Shown: positions 1 through 13,359 of the stretch, piece by piece
How positions within the stretch are numbered: the first letter of the stretch is position 1
How the letters are laid out: each line of letters begins with the position of its first letter
Assembly (NCBI GenBank): GCA_026214975.1
Contig: JAOBSW010001158.1
Location: 1 to 64,000, forward strand
DNA length: 64,000 bases
Source of the DNA: Gentiana macrophylla
Taxonomy: Eukaryota > Streptophyta > Magnoliopsida > Gentianales > Gentianaceae
Reading direction: 5' to 3'
Notes under the pieces: model-generated
The model's input: the letters and a program-made list of their open reading frames with translations, nothing else
Told to the model about the DNA's origin: nothing
Databases searched by the model: none
Program-made: the position numbers and the translations under genes

Positions 1-3000
1 AGGTGGTTTTTCAGAATTGGTCTGCTCATCATCAGCTTCAGGCTGCTCTGTGTCTTTAAACAAGCTTAAACATTCCTCCCTCCGGTACATAGCAATAAAG
101 GGAACCTACAAACAAGAGTCAGATTAACTTGATCACTTATAGCATCAAAACAAATCCAGATATTTACTCACGTCTAATTTCTGCACGTGCATTAACTCAA
201 GAATCTTGAGATGTCGTTTATCATGCTATCTTTATCGGTCAAAAGCATATTCCCGTCTTCCATTATTGAGCCTCTTCTGCCAACCAATGGTGGCATGCTA
301 TTAACGAACTGATTATAAATCCAGAGCTCTCCTCTTCAATGCTCCAACTCATCAGTCGGAGGAGGACCAGTATCTAACTCTGATATCTACACTAGCCATA
401 AAATTAAAAACCAATAAAGCACAAAGATAAAAAAATAAAATAAAAGAACTAAAAATTCTAAAATCTGTTTCAAACACCTGCATTCTTTCAGGGATGTCTA
501 TTCCCTGGATCCGGACATCTTTCGGAGTCATATACTTCTCAGACAAAGTGGCATATTCAAATTGTTCTGCAAGCTCCACAGGATCGTCCACGCTTTCTGC
601 CTTCAGCCAGATCTAACTCATGGCGCCTCCTTAACTCCCTCAGGATGACCAAAATATCTTCAGCCAACTGTAAGAAATTGGTGAAACTCCTGGTTGTTGC
701 CTAGACTTCTTTCCGTTCACTTTCTTCCCTCTGTGTTAATGATTTGTCAAGGCATACTTAAGTTAGTAACACTATTGTAATTCTTACTTAACATATGAGC
801 ATGTGTATCATGAAAGACTACCTCGGAACTCCATCTGGACCACAATTATAATCAATAAAATCATCATCACTCTCATCATTGATATCAATTTCATGATCTT
901 CTTCTTGTGGTTCCTCGTCAATGTCCTCCAAGGATTGCCCTGTCATGTCTAAACAAAATTCTCAGAACTGCAATACAACAGCAAACCAAGTCACATTTAA
1001 TGATATTGAGTGAGCAATATTCACCTTCCTCATCAAACAAGCTGCGCTTGAGTTTCTCCTCGGCTATCCGTCCTCTCTTGCCAGACTCATCCTGCACTTC
1101 CTCATCAGAGAACCCATAATGCTCTTCTGTTGTGTCCCTTTGAGCTTTCTTCAAACGCTTGAACTTCTTGCTTTCCTAAGTTATTGGACAAAACAGTTTA
1201 GAGAGTAGGCAGAGAAAAGGCGTAGAAACCCAGAAACATCATTTACAGTGAATAGGACACTTACAGTTTTTGGCCTAGGTACTGTGATGTTTTGCTCCTC
1301 AAGTAGTTCATAATCATCCTCATCAAGCTCGTAAAACTTTTCAGAATCTCTGTACATGAGAAGGGGTGGGGGTGGGTTAAGGGCAGTATACATTAGTTTT
1401 AAGTGTCCGTCCTCACAGCCACAAACAGCTTATACTTTTTGTCAATAAATTACCAAGAAAAATCATAGATGTTAAAGCAACAGGCGATGCCAAAGAGAAG
1501 AGGGATCGCCTAAGCAGCACCTGGCCATGCCAGGCGATACCTTTCCAATATTTTTGAATATTTATGATCCTAGACATACCGGAAATACCAGAAATACAAA
1601 AGAGTATACTTTCATCACCGAACTAACAACCTAGGAAAGTTGCATGATGCTAAACCTACGTGTAAGTCCGTAGAATATCAAACATCTATTTGCAAAACCA
1701 TGATAGAGAAGAGGTATTGAACCATGTCTCTAATAGCAAATCTGATTGTTTTTGTTCACATGTAAATGAAAGTGAGAGACTTGTATGCATATGGTAATTA
1801 AGTGAGTTCAACAAAAGCCTCGGATTTCCCATTTTGGCAATGTTCATACAAGGCAAGAAAAAAAGGCTGTCAAAAAATGGCACCAGCTCGCCTTTGGCCT
1901 AGGCGCCGCCTTAACAACTATATATATATATATGAGAAAAGCAACATAATCACCTTTTCTTCTTCTTGCGTTTCTTTGGCCTTTCACCAGCTTCAGCCTC
2001 ACCGCCATCCTGATCACCTTCTGGCTCATCATCGTCATGAACTAGAAACCCATCATCCTCGAATTCATCCTGTCCATCCTCTACTCAAAGTTGAACAAAG
2101 TGAACATAAAAAAATGTTACCAAAGATGTTTCAAGGGAATCCAACAAAATTGGACTCATTCAGGAAAATACATGACCTACGGTACTCACATTATTAATAA
2201 CACGTGAGAACAATATAACTATATCCACATCATCAACAGGTCTTCATTGTAAGGCTTTAATGGCACAACGGTTCCGTATCTCATTACTCAAAAAAAAAAA
2301 ATTTTTAAGAAACTCAACGAAATCTCATGTTTAAACCATTATCATCTCACCACATATTTTTCACTTGTATACAACTGGACCTTTTGTCGAACATGGAAAT
2401 TGGACAGAATAATAGTTGTAAAATAAATAGAAACAATCAAAAATCACAATATGATAGTGGTGTAGATATTGGTAGACTTTTTAAAGAACTCTATCATTAT
2501 GCAAGAAAGACCGTAATTACCCCATAAGAATAACAAACAAACAAAAAGTTCAACTAGCAAAAATTGTACGTTACCAACCCATTTTTTTCAAAGTATCAGA
2601 AACTCAATTAGCAATATCACAAACCCTACCAACCCAGGTTTCCAAAATACATTGAGGTTATATATACTCAAACCAATCATCAAAAATCACATAAAATCAA
2701 AGAAATCCCCAACACTAAAATCTGACCCACCCCATCGACAAAGAAGAAAGGAAAAAGGAATTATAAGAATAATGATAATAATAACAATACCATATATGCA
2801 CACCTCCCTACTACGTCAAAATTAACAACAATATCAAGCTAAAGCGCAAAAGGCAGCAAATTTGCCGTACCGTCATCTTCATCTTCGTCTTCATCCTCTT
2901 CGCCGTCGATCCTTTCACCGTCTTCTGGCTCTTCTTCGTCTCTTTCAAGTTCATCAACTCCAACCTCATCTAAATCATCAAAATCAGATCAAATACTTTC

Positions 3001-3150
3001 ATAACTACATGCAAATTTCAATTACAAGAAGCACGCCAATTAAGCAAGCAGTGTATATAAGGTATCGCACTTTCCAGATTTCAAACTTCACGATTAATAT
3101 AAACGCAGAAAATTACCTTCGTCGTCGGAGATAACGTTTTTCCCAGCCAT
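1..3150 (-). CDS. SPT6: SPT6-like transcription elongation factor, N-terminal part, runs off the left edge
   Basis: SPT6 is a histone chaperone and elongation factor that travels with RNA polymerase II in the nucleus. Exons inferred from splice dinucleotides and phase: 3117-3150, 2871-2969, 1954-2080, 1265-1349, 1025-1175, 822-939, 478-730, 172-386 and 1-105 (continues outside). The first exon begins MAGKNVISDDE; exons 2-3 are very acidic and end in a basic KKRKKKKR run. Then come family-typical stretches: YELDEDDYELLEEQN, EEHYGFSDEE, EKYMTPKD, DIPERMQ, and VPFIAMYRREECL in the last visible exon. The first six exons are open and phase-consistent. The exons 478-730 and 172-386 contain stops and apparent single-base indels in conserved stretches, so this is either a decayed copy or a consensus problem. 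SPT6 proteins are usually 1,400-1,700 aa, so only roughly the first fifth is here. The family call is firm; whether the gene is functional is not. Confidence 0.85.
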
Positions 3151-3406
3151 TTGTTGCGAAATAAAAACCCTAGAAATCTCTACGTGAGCAAATTGGGAGG
3201 AATTGCTGCTGCTTATGGGTGATCTTCACTGTCTAACCGCGAAATCCTACAACCTCGCGTACATATATATATACATGCACAAAATAAGTAACGGAGATGA
3301 AGCGAATAGTACGGGTAACGTGGCTGGTATATGAGTGCCCTGATGAGGCGGTTAACTTATTTTCCTCTATATTCAATTTCGTAAGGAAAAAAAGGTATTC
3401 CACTAA

Positions 3407-3410
<4 letters not shown>
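3151..3410 (-). promoter_or_regulatory. 5' flank of the SPT6-like gene
   Basis: This short stretch lies between the SPT6 start codon and an AT microsatellite. It must hold the 5' UTR and promoter of that gene. A short run of alternating TA near 3264-3275 could serve as a TATA element, but nothing proves it. Confidence 0.35.

Positions 3411-3462
<52 letters not shown>
3411..3462. repeat. (AT)n microsatellite
   Basis: About 52 bases of uninterrupted AT dinucleotides immediately left of the copia 5' LTR. Repeat slippage here could explain why no target-site duplication is visible on that side of the element. Confidence 0.95.
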
Positions 3463-3463
<1 letters not shown>

Positions 3464-3467
<4 letters not shown>

Positions 3468-3673
3468 ACGTAAATAATATTATCTGTTATTAGAGATGAT
3501 TTACGTAGATTTGAGATTAATTTAATTAGTGTTATTATATGCTCACATCAGAACATCTACTATAAATATCTTCTTATACCATCTAATAATACACCAAAGA
3601 TTATTCGCTTCTTCTTCCCATCTTTGTTTTTTCCTCTTGTTCTTCTCTTTTATTTTTTTTTAGTTCTATAACA
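3464..3673 (+). repeat. 5' LTR of the copia element
   Basis: It matches 9274-9483 along its whole length with scattered substitutions and small gaps. It contains a TATA-like CTATAAATA and a pyrimidine-rich 3' part. Confidence 0.85.
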
Positions 3674-3949
3674 CGTTAGCAGGAGACTCTACAAACGGAG
3701 TATTCACTACAAGAAAAGCAGTTTTTCACACACTATTTGCTTTTGCAAAAAAAAAAATGTTGCTATATAGACTTACTTTTAGCCACATGAAGCGTAAGAG
3801 TCTAACTAAGTCGCTATTAGCTACACTTTTTGTGTGTGCAGAAAACTAGCCAGAAGAATAGAAATGCTTTTTTTTCAGTATTGATTCCATTGGTGTTCCT
3901 TTGGCGGTTCAGGTAAAATTTTATTTTTGTTCATCGTTCTTCTTGTTTT

Positions 3950-4203
3950 AATGGCTAACATCACCAAACAGGAGTTTGTGCCCCTAAACATATCGGGAAG
4001 AATTATTTATCATGGGTCATGGATGTTGAGATGCACTTGGTATATATATGTGTTGGCAAAACGATTGTCATAAATAAAGCTCGAGACAAACCAAGACCGC
4101 AAAGGCCATATTTCTCCGCCATCATCTTGACGAGATTGAAATATGAACATTTAACGGTGAAAGATCCGTATAAATTGAAATATATGAGTAATACTCATCG
4201 ATA
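3950..4203 (+). pseudogene. copia gag remnant (UBN2/DUF4219 type)
   Basis: Reading across frames gives GKNYLSWVMDVEMHL, followed by pieces resembling KAMIFLRHHLDE and LKYEHLTVKDP. These are typical of the gag start of plant copia elements of this kind. Frameshifts separate the pieces, so no functional product is expected. Confidence 0.7.
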
Positions 4204-7200
4204 ATATTGAGCCTTGATGATCGAAAGTATTTCGCACAAACGTGTTTTGTCATTGAGAAAACATATATGATCACGTGAAGATGATCAATTCTTGAACAAG
4301 CATATAGATGGACTTTATGTCTATCAGTTATGATGTCAAAAGCTCGTAAAAGTAAATATGAAATTCACATAGATGGACATGTCAAACAACGATGAAAGTG
4401 AATATGAAATTCACATAAATAAATGTCAGACATGTTGAATACACGTTGACATGTCATTTAAAGAAAGAACCGAGCAAATGAAGTCCATTGAAAAAGACAT
4501 GTCCCTACGAAGCTAGTGATCCAATATTCGATATAATACGTTCATCGAATATATCATGAGATTTTCATGATCACCGTTGAGAAAATAATCAAATCACTTT
4601 TATCATGATGATATGTTCAAGCAAACAATATCAATTAAAGTGATTTATAATATATATGAAATTGATTATGATTTTGTATCATTAATGAAAATAATAATCC
4701 ACCTGGATGTGGAATTATGAAAAGCAGACTATGAGTCATCATTGATATGACTAATGAGTCCCAAATTATGAGAGTCCATTCCATATAAAGAACGTGACTC
4801 AATTTATAAATATTTGGAAATATTTGGTATAGTCGTGGAGGAGGATATTACTGATACAGTACATCCTAATAAAAATATTTCAAACGATTGATACAATAAT
4901 CATGATAAGAAATAAAATGATCTTTTAAGATCACGCTAACGATCGTAATCAAGTGGCGATTCTTAGAAATTATTTTATATGATGCATTTGAAATTTAAGC
5001 ATCGTTTGTGGGTAAATAAATTGGTTTTTTCTTGTAAGATTTTGATATGGGGTGAGATTTTATTATTGTTTATACGTTGCTTTACATTTTAGCAATATAT
5101 TTATCACTATAAAGTTGATATGGTGTGAAAAATAAGAACATGATATTGTCATATCATTTAGTTAATTGGATTGATTTTAACCATAAGAGCACTTGCACCA
5201 GATGCTCTAAATAAATACTATATTTTACAGTTTTAAATACCGAATTTTGTAGTTTACAGAATCTGGATAAATACTGTAGATATAAAAGAAAATATACATA
5301 ATCTGTATTTTACATAAAAAAACAAAGTATCTGCTGCAGTGTTATTTTTTCATTTGAAATCTTTAAAATACAGTTTTTGAAAGATTTACAGTATCTACTG
5401 CAAGTGCTCTATCTCTACAATATTTCCATGATCATTATAGTAATTATTGCATTCATTTTATTTTTGGCAATTGTATTTGCATTAATTTTAATAAATAATA
5501 TCATATTTGTTCATTCAATGAAAATATTTTATTTTGCATGATTAATGGTAAGAATAGTGAAAATTATTAATGTGATTGTTTATCCATAATGATTATTACA
5601 AAGATAAAATATTCAACATGCATGCAGCTTTTGACAAATTAATACCATGTACATGGTCTTTGATTGTAAGTTGCATTTACTCTATATTAAATTTATTGTC
5701 AAATTATGGTAAAACAAAATATGACAATAGATTTACTTATCATTAGTGATTGTAATATTTACTTATTAGTGTTAACGACATGATTTAACACGGTAATAAA
5801 TGTTTGTTAATTGATTTTATTACCATATATAATCATGAATCCACATAATTGTTGCTCGATTAAAATGGTAAAAATGGATACGACACGATTTTATCATTAA
5901 TCATTGTCATTTATGATTATTATGATTTCCTCTATATTTTTGGTAGTTTTCTGTTCTTTTTACAAAATAACTTAATTTTTGTTTCTTTATGATTTAGAAT
6001 GAAGGCATAAATTTTGATATTGATTAGTAATAATGAAAATATTTGTATCATTGGTAGTGAGAGAACGCACGTTACACAGAGAATGAAATGTTAAATGCAA
6101 TATGTGCAAGTGCTTTATAAATATAAGACTTTACAAAAGCCACGAAGACAACATTGTTCAAAATAAAGCACTATGCTCTCCGGAGTCTAGAATAAATTTT
6201 ATTGGGTTTTAAAGATATCCATAATATTGGGTATCATATCGAGATCTAAACGCTTGCATTAAATACTATTTTCCGGATTTAAATGTATATAAGCAATATG
6301 CCTGGAAATGATGAGATAAGTCCATTCCGAGAAGAAATCTTTGATCGATAATGTATGCATCATTAGAACAATGATATATGTTTCATATCATATAAGATGC
6401 ATCATTCCGCTCCATGGAGTGAACGTGCATAAATAAAATTATTTTTGAGATTTTAATTACTGTGGGTAGTACCATATGTATATGAGGAATTTATCACGAT
6501 GAAAAAAATCCCACCAAAAGTGGTTGGCGATTATAGAACACCGGTATAGCCTCGGTATACAATAATGAGATAACGGATGAAGTAATTGACCGCTGTGAAA
6601 TCAATCTATAGAATGAATTATCCGAATTCCCATGTTATTAAAATGTCAATGAAGTTTGTTGATATTCTGATAAGAGGATTTCACCTTAAAATGATGAATC
6701 CGTCACAAAGTTATTGCAAATATTCTAAATATCGATTGTGATAAAAGTATTGTCCAAATTAATGTGTGGAAAACACAATCCAAATAAATTATATCTCATG
6801 CCAAACATTATAATACAAACAAACTTGAAGTTCATATCTCGAATAGTCGTGATTGAATCACATAATACACGTAGTGTTGACAAAATTTACTGTAAATTAA
6901 GAGCTCTAAAAAGAGTTATCAATTATGAATGTTCAGTAATATATAAGTCCCAGAAGGACATGTCCTAAAATAGCTAGATAGCATATTAATAAATGGGACA
7001 CAAAAAGTATGGTCACTCATTAGGGGAGAAAATGAACATGAAGTTCATTATATTATGTTGTTTTATTGAAACCCCTAAAAGAATGTGAAAAATAATTTGA
7101 ATGATTCTTAAAGAATCTGAAATGACATAGTGCTATGATGATATTCATTCTAAACTCATAAAACATATGATATAAATCTGATAGATATGAGATAGTTAAA

Positions 7201-7859
7201 TAAATTTTATTATCATTGAAACAAAAGTGAAATAGCACTTGATGATGATGTTGATTTAAATAAACCATTGTGTTTGAAATGTGTAAATTGTCGCAAATGA
7301 ATAGTAGAGCATCACTTAACAACTCGGTGAAATTACTATATGCTTGAAGATCATTTCTCGGCATTAGAGGGAGATAAATGAAACCTCATATTAGAATAAA
7401 GAATGCCGAGAAATTTTGACAACATAAATAATCTTCAGTATCTAGCAAAATTTTACTTGTAGTATTTTGCAAGTAAGCTGTCAGATGTCTTTATTGAATA
7501 TAAAAGAGTGACGATTTATAAAATGCACAACATAAAATTTGATTGATGATATTTCTCTACGCCTTGAAGCGTAGATGACCGATCAGTGTAAAAGATAAAA
7601 ATCCGCGGTAAATGAATTCATAGTCAGTCACTCATGAATACTATTAAAGAGATTCGTCTTGGAGACGAAAACCCCAAATAAAATCGCACGTGTATCAAAT
7701 GATTAAATATTGGGGTTATGGAACAACTAATCCATACATTAACGGGGAATTGGTTATGCTAATATCGAGATAGCAATGAATTTTATGGGAGAAATTTGTA
7801 ATAAAATAGCATAGTCGTCGATTTACACATTTGCCTCGTAAGTTACTAATAACTGGATC

Positions 7860-9130
7860 CGCAACCTAAGTCAATAGTAGAGTGCCGGAAGCACGTGGGT
7901 AAAGATGAAATAAGCAATAGAGGCTGATGTTTGACTTGAAAAATTTGTTTTGTAGTGACCAAATATTGATTTTGATAAATTATAGTTTCCGTTATAAATA
8001 ATATTATGTTCCGCTATTAAACTCGACATCAAACTATTAGTTTTTATAATTTAATAGACGGCATGAGAGCATATTAATAGGTCGTTAGACATTATATTGA
8101 TATGCAAATATTTGATATATTTCAAAATGAAATAATATGAAAATCGCAATGGCATATTGTTAAATTGAAAAGGTCGGTAACATTAATGTTGAATGTAATA
8201 TGACTGGGCTTGATTATATTCCTATTAAGGAAGGAATATATAAGTAACACATGCTTAATGTCATGAGTTTTAAAACATTACGATGCGTGACAATGAAAAT
8301 ATATGCATGAAAATTACGATTTTTTCCTAGCTCCCCATTGTTTGGATGATTACAATGCTGATTGTGTTGCATATGTTGCACAAGTGAGTAGTGGATATGA
8401 CATTTATTAGCCCCTACACTTGATTATTTATATGAACTCTAAAAGAGTGTTGATATACAAAAGTACACTCTAGTGACAGTTGAACAAATTTGTTCACTAA
8501 GATGTACATGCTTTGGATGAAATGTGTTTATAATACTGGAATGCGTACATTTGAAAGATTGTTGTCGGCATGAGGAGCGACAACTTCAAAACTTTTGTGA
8601 GGATATGGTTCTAAAAATTAATGACAGTACTATTTTTCCCATTAAGTAAGTTTTTTTCCACAGGGTTTTCTTAGTTAAAGGTTTTTAACGAGGCAGTCAG
8701 TGCAACACATAGAAACGCATATGGCATTAACTATTTACCTTGTCTAGTTTTTTCCCACTGGGTTTTTCTAGCAAGTTAACAGTACATGACATATACGTTA
8801 TGCAACTACGAGCGAGAAAATCAATTCAGCCATTTATTCATTGAGACATTATCTACGTGAGAAAGAATATAATTTAACGGTAATATATGAAGACAATGCA
8901 TTTTGGATATCTCAATTGAAGTGAAGCTATATTAACAGGGATTAACAAAAATATTTCACCCAAGTTCTTCTTTACTCATGATTTTCAAAAGAATAGGGAG
9001 ATTGAGGTGCAACAGATCCGGTCAACCGACAATCTGGCAGAATTACTTATCAAGACATTGTTGACTGCAACATTTGAAAGACTAGTGTATATCATTGGGA
9101 TGCGGCACTTGAAAGATCTAAATTGATGCT
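7860..9130 (+). pseudogene. copia reverse transcriptase/RNase H remnant
   Basis: Near 7865-7925 there is a degenerate match to the linker before copia RT (PES..R...D.PKWEEA-like). At about 8998-9125 the frame reads VQQIRSTDNLAELLIKTL and then a piece like FERLVYHIGMRHLKDLN, the standard end of copia RNase H. The region between is broken in all frames. Confidence 0.65.
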
Positions 9131-9273
9131 TGGTTCAGGGGAGTAAATCAAACAAATAAATATGTATTCTTTTTCATTAACTAAGATTTTTTCCCCACTT
9201 GGGTTTTTTAGTAAGGTTTTAATGAGGCATATCATATCTCATTGTATGTTTAATAATAAATATCTAAGGGGAA

Positions 9274-9483
9274 TGTTATGAAATAATATCATTGATGGAT
9301 TATCTATTATTCTGATTGATTTACGTAGATTTGGGATTAATTCAGATTATTGTGTTCACATTGTAACATCTACTATAAATACCCTCTTATATCATTGGAA
9401 TAATACACAAGCATTATTCGTCTTCTTCTCTATCTTTGTTTTTCCTCTTGTTCTTTCTCTTTTATTTTCTTAGTTTTATAACA
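9274..9483 (+). repeat. 3' LTR of the copia element
   Basis: It pairs with 3464-3673 and is preceded by the purine-rich TAAGGGGAA (about 9265-9273), the expected plus-strand priming tract. Confidence 0.85.
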
Positions 9484-9664
9484 AAGCATTATATCTTTTC
9501 ATCTACAATTTTTTTCCCAATATACGTGATGCACATTTTTTGTCTCCACTGGAGACGAACCCGATACTCCGAAAGTTAAGGGGCCATAGTAATTACCATT
9601 GGCGCAAACACAGCTATGGTCCGGAATTCCCTTGTATAAATATTACCAATGTACTAATATGTGT

Positions 9665-9839
9665 ATGTCCCCGCAATTTGAGTGAGATTGTTATGGCGCA
9701 AAAGCATCTATGGTCCGGTATTCCCTTGTTTCCTGTATTGGTTATGTTATTTATTTATTGCATAGCAGAAACTAATCGAGCTCCGTTTGATCTCTCGAAA
9801 GCGGAAGCTGAATTAGTTGCCGGCTATAACGTAGATTAA
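9665..9839 (+). pseudogene. nad1: Mitochondrial nad1 exon fragment in nuclear DNA (NUMT)
   Basis: The frame ends in [20 protein letters not shown] and continues through [24 protein letters not shown], which is NADH dehydrogenase subunit 1 of plant mitochondria (complex I membrane arm). The frame is still open over the homologous part and then hits a stop. Changes such as SK where the family has PE show divergence from the organelle gene. A partial copy of the same words (GGCGCAAA...CTATGGTCCGG.ATTCCCTTGT) lies about 95 bp upstream at 9598-9635. Flanking retrotransposons place it in the nucleus, not in the organelle genome. It has no start context of its own and is almost certainly non-functional. 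Confidence 0.85.
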
Positions 9840-10054
9840 AAAAAATTTGGCATCTACCATTGCATGTATATTTGTAAATAAGCAATTTTTTCCAAGAAAG
9901 ATACACAAAATAAAGTGTTTTCACGTGTAAAAAAGACATGACCATTGTAAACGACACCAAGCTACGATGAAAGGGATATGTTGTTTCAAATCCTTCAATC
10001 TCTCTTATAACAAAGATTTTCTCTCACAATGAATAGGGTAAAAAAAATGGACTT
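9840..10054. other. AT-rich spacer between the NUMT and the Athila element
   Basis: No gene or repeat was recognised. Its last five bases, GACTT, resemble the GACTG following the right LTR at 21281 (4 of 5), a weak target-site duplication. Confidence 0.5.
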
Positions 10055-11624
10055 TGTTCGTAAAACACGCTTTTACAATTTATAACCGAAACACCCCAAG
10101 TATAAGGATCTCAGAGTAAAGGATGTTATCGGGTCGTCCTAAGGAATGGAATGTTTATCGAATTCAAGTAAAAATCTATATCGATTATGTCACAATTACC
10201 TATCTAAACTAAGGTTGAAACTAACTAAAACCTAAACCTAAGAATTGAAACTAAAACACGAATAAAAACAAGCGTAAAATAAGAAAACAGAAAAGACGGA
10301 CGAGCGCTCACTTTGATGAACGAAGCGCCTGGAAACTAAATCTAATGGACGAAGCTGTCGCTATTATGGACGGCGTCCGATTACGAATCAAGCGTAAAAG
10401 TGCAGAAAACAAAGCAGGAAACTAGGGTTTATAAAACTAGAACTTAAACTAAACTTAATCTAAACGATTTGATTAAAACAATTAAAGGAAAACACAACAA
10501 GGCAACTAGATTCCACCTATCAACCAACAATCCCAACTAGATGGTGATTTAAAGACATAGTTTTTAGTAGTGATTCTTCACGAATTCAATCAAATATCTT
10601 CAATCGAATTTCTAAGGTTTCGTTTATCCTTTCAAACAAACTAAACATGCAATCAAAACTCAATCACAAGATCGTTTCCAAACTTTTTACTCAACTAAAC
10701 ATGCTTAATCTCTTACAACATGATTAGATGCATTACTTTGAATAAAAGAGAACTTAAATAAACATACTTTCATATATTGATTCAAGCATCAATTAAACAT
10801 AGATCGTTTCATCAAATCTTAATTCAATAAAACTTAAACAATACAAAACAGATCCAAAGTAATGAAAAACTACGAATTTACTCACTACTCATCTAGTATC
10901 GAACTCCTCTAGTTGGTTTTGTTGTTGATAAGCTTCCTCCGGCGACTCACTGCAGGGCTTTTAGCCAACAATCATGTTGAAGATGATTGTTGGGTTGGAG
11001 AAGTTCATCTCTGTGTAAAAGTGGTTTTGGGGCGCAGCTTTTTTTTGTGAAAATCACGGCTATGAAAAAGTATATATTTAGGGTTGGGGCTGCTGCTGTA
11101 TTTATAGAGTGCTAAGTCGGTTAGGGTTTAAGTCGGCACCGGACGCTCGTCTGAACATGTGGACGCCCGTCCACTTCCTCGAACGGGGGTTTGGACGCTC
11201 GTCTGGACAGCGTCTGAACTCTGTGAATGTAAAATACGATTCTGGACGCTGCATGGACGCCAGTTCACTTCTGGACGCTCGTCTGGACATGCTGAGGATC
11301 GGATTTCTTCATCTTTATCCATTTCCTTCAAGCCAATTCCAACTCCATCTTGAATAATTCGACTTGAGCTTCATTTATCCTCTTTATGCACTCGAATTAA
11401 GCCTCCTAAATGATAAATAAACATTGCAAAAATGTAATAAAGTCCAAATCATAATAAATCAATCAATCCAACACTTAAAATAACCAATTTTGCAAATAAC
11501 CATATTGAAATCATCCTTACTAAATAATTACACTTAAACCCTTAATTCTTATATAAATTATGCAAATGTGGGGAAAATAATAATGAAATACACCCTTAAT
11601 AATCATATAAATATGGCCTTAACA
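10055..11624 (-). repeat. Left LTR (3' LTR in element sense)
   Basis: It runs from TGTTCG to CTTAACA on the plus strand and pairs with 19716-21280. Around 11100-11290 it holds several copies of a GGACGCTCGTC-type word. Long flanking segments, for example about 10540-10860, are almost identical to the partner LTR. Confidence 0.92.
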
Positions 11625-11642
11625 ACACCCCCACACTTAGCT
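11625..11642 (-). other. Polypurine tract of the Athila-like element
   Basis: On the minus strand the sequence next to the LTR reads CTAAGTGTGGGGGTGTT, a G-rich purine tract in the position where plus-strand synthesis is primed. Confidence 0.75.
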
Positions 11643-13359
11643 TTTTGTACGTCCTCGGACAAAACAATCAAAACTATAGCTCAACTTTTCATGTAATCCA
11701 CATAGATCTCTAACTCACGTAACAAAAGATACAACAACTATAGCAAACAATACCATCACAGAGATAGATCCAGTGTATGTGTGACAAGCCCTTTTCAAAT
11801 GTAACAAGCCTTTCAAAGAAATATCCTCTCAAAAATCCAATGACTATCCTAGATATAAAGCAAAGAATAGCTCCACTCAAAGCCTTCCCACGTACTCAGT
11901 AGGATAATCCCTACAGCATATCATGCGGTTCTACTGGGTATAAGATCCATGATAACAAAGACTTCACTTTATTTTTACTCATTATTTTCAAAAAATTTTA
12001 AATTTGATGCATATCAGAATGAGCTTTTACCCGTCATAGTAGAATAGGACATTTCAAGATAATCCCCTACCTACTCAAATCATAAGGTAGCTTCTTCTAA
12101 CTGTCGTGAGCTTCGGTCATCATAGTGGTATAGACATACGTGGTATACCCTACCGCACTCAAATCATAAACCAAACTTTCGACAAACGATTTATTAATAA
12201 TTCACTACTTATTCATTCTTTTTCAAGACATAAGTTACATCTCACTTATCACATTCAAACTTTATGATATTCACAAAGACACGCCTAACTAAGGTGTTAC
12301 TATAATCGACCTTCCTAAGATAAATCACTAAAACAATGAAAGGATATAGTTCAAAAAGACTTGCTTCAAAATCAAAGGCTCTCGTGAACGTGAAAAATGA
12401 ATACTAGCTCCATGAAAGTAAAGACATGCTATAATTATCTCACTAAGTCACATACTATCATCGTTAGAAAACTACAACTAGCAAGCATTTAGTTTCAACC
12501 ACATGCTCGAGACTAACAAAAATTTAAATCTCGTGGAAATTTAACATTCACTCATATTTCAAAGGATTTCACTCATATTTCAAAGGATATAGCATGAAAA
12601 CATACCCAATTTACCCCTACACTTAAATCACATTATGTCCTCGTAATGTGCGTAATAAAAGAAAAAGAAAACTTAGTTTGGTTTCAACAAAGGTTTGTCG
12701 GATGAAAGTTGGCAGAGAGGTCAGCCGGAGCATGAATGTACCGCGACAACTCGAATAGACAACACTGGACATAAAAGCTGCGAACTCGCTTCAAAAGTAT
12801 CTCGCCACACTCGACATACCATATAATCTCGGGTACACGGGTATATGAGCAACACATAACACAAAACACTTACAATGAATGTAGGAGGAATAACCATCAA
12901 CACATAATCAACTAAAGTACTACTTCTAAAACAATAAAACAACCTAAAAAAACAAATAACTAGGTTGCCTCCAGTGAGCGCTCTTTTAATGTCAATAGCT
13001 TGACACAGATTTCAAAAGATCAACCCGGATCGGGCCACTTTGGTTTGACTACCGCCACCTCAGTATCAGAATCAGAAGTACTGGGGCGGAAATGATTTTC
13101 ACCACAACAACAAGTCAAGTGTGCTATAAGAGCATTAAATTTTTCTCTCCAAACTAACTGACTCTCTTCTTCGTGTTCTTGCGGATGATAGGCGTAGGTG
13201 TGCTAACATGCTCGGAGTCTCGGGAGAAGGTTCCTCACAGGTAGAGGTAGGAATGTCATCATCGACTCAAAGAAATAAGATGGAATCTCTTCACAAATCA
13301 GACATCTGATTTCATCTCTTCTTTGGAAATAAAGAGTCTCAGCTTTTCCTTTGGTTGCC
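11643..13359 (-). other. Element region between integrase and 3' LTR
   Basis: About 1.7 kb with no recognisable domain and only short frames. In intact Athila elements this interval can hold an envelope-like frame; none can be supported here. Confidence 0.6.

Larger units (their letters stand above)
3464..9483 (+). mobile_element. Decayed Ty1/copia LTR retrotransposon
   Basis: Two 210-bp LTRs (3464-3673 and 9274-9483) flank about 5.6 kb of internal DNA. Both LTRs begin TGTTA and end TATAACA and share the segments TTTACGTAGATTTG and TCTACTATAAATA. Just inside the 5' LTR is CGTTAGCAGGAGACTC, like the primer-binding region of many plant copia elements; a purine run (TAAGGGGAA) precedes the 3' LTR. 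Gag-like, RT-start-like and RNase H-end-like peptides occur in the order expected for plus-strand copia, but no frame longer than about 75 codons survives in the sense direction. LTR divergence and loss of frames indicate an old insertion. No clear target-site duplication is seen. Confidence 0.85.

Noticed and set aside
3464..3673. Target-site duplication for the first copia element
   Set aside because: The left flank is an AT microsatellite (ATATT) and the right flank is AAGCA; they do not match.
9540..9839. Single nad1 gene starting at the upstream codon
   Set aside because: Only the part after about 9665 matches nad1; the upstream part is a shuffled partial copy, so this is not a functional mitochondrial gene.
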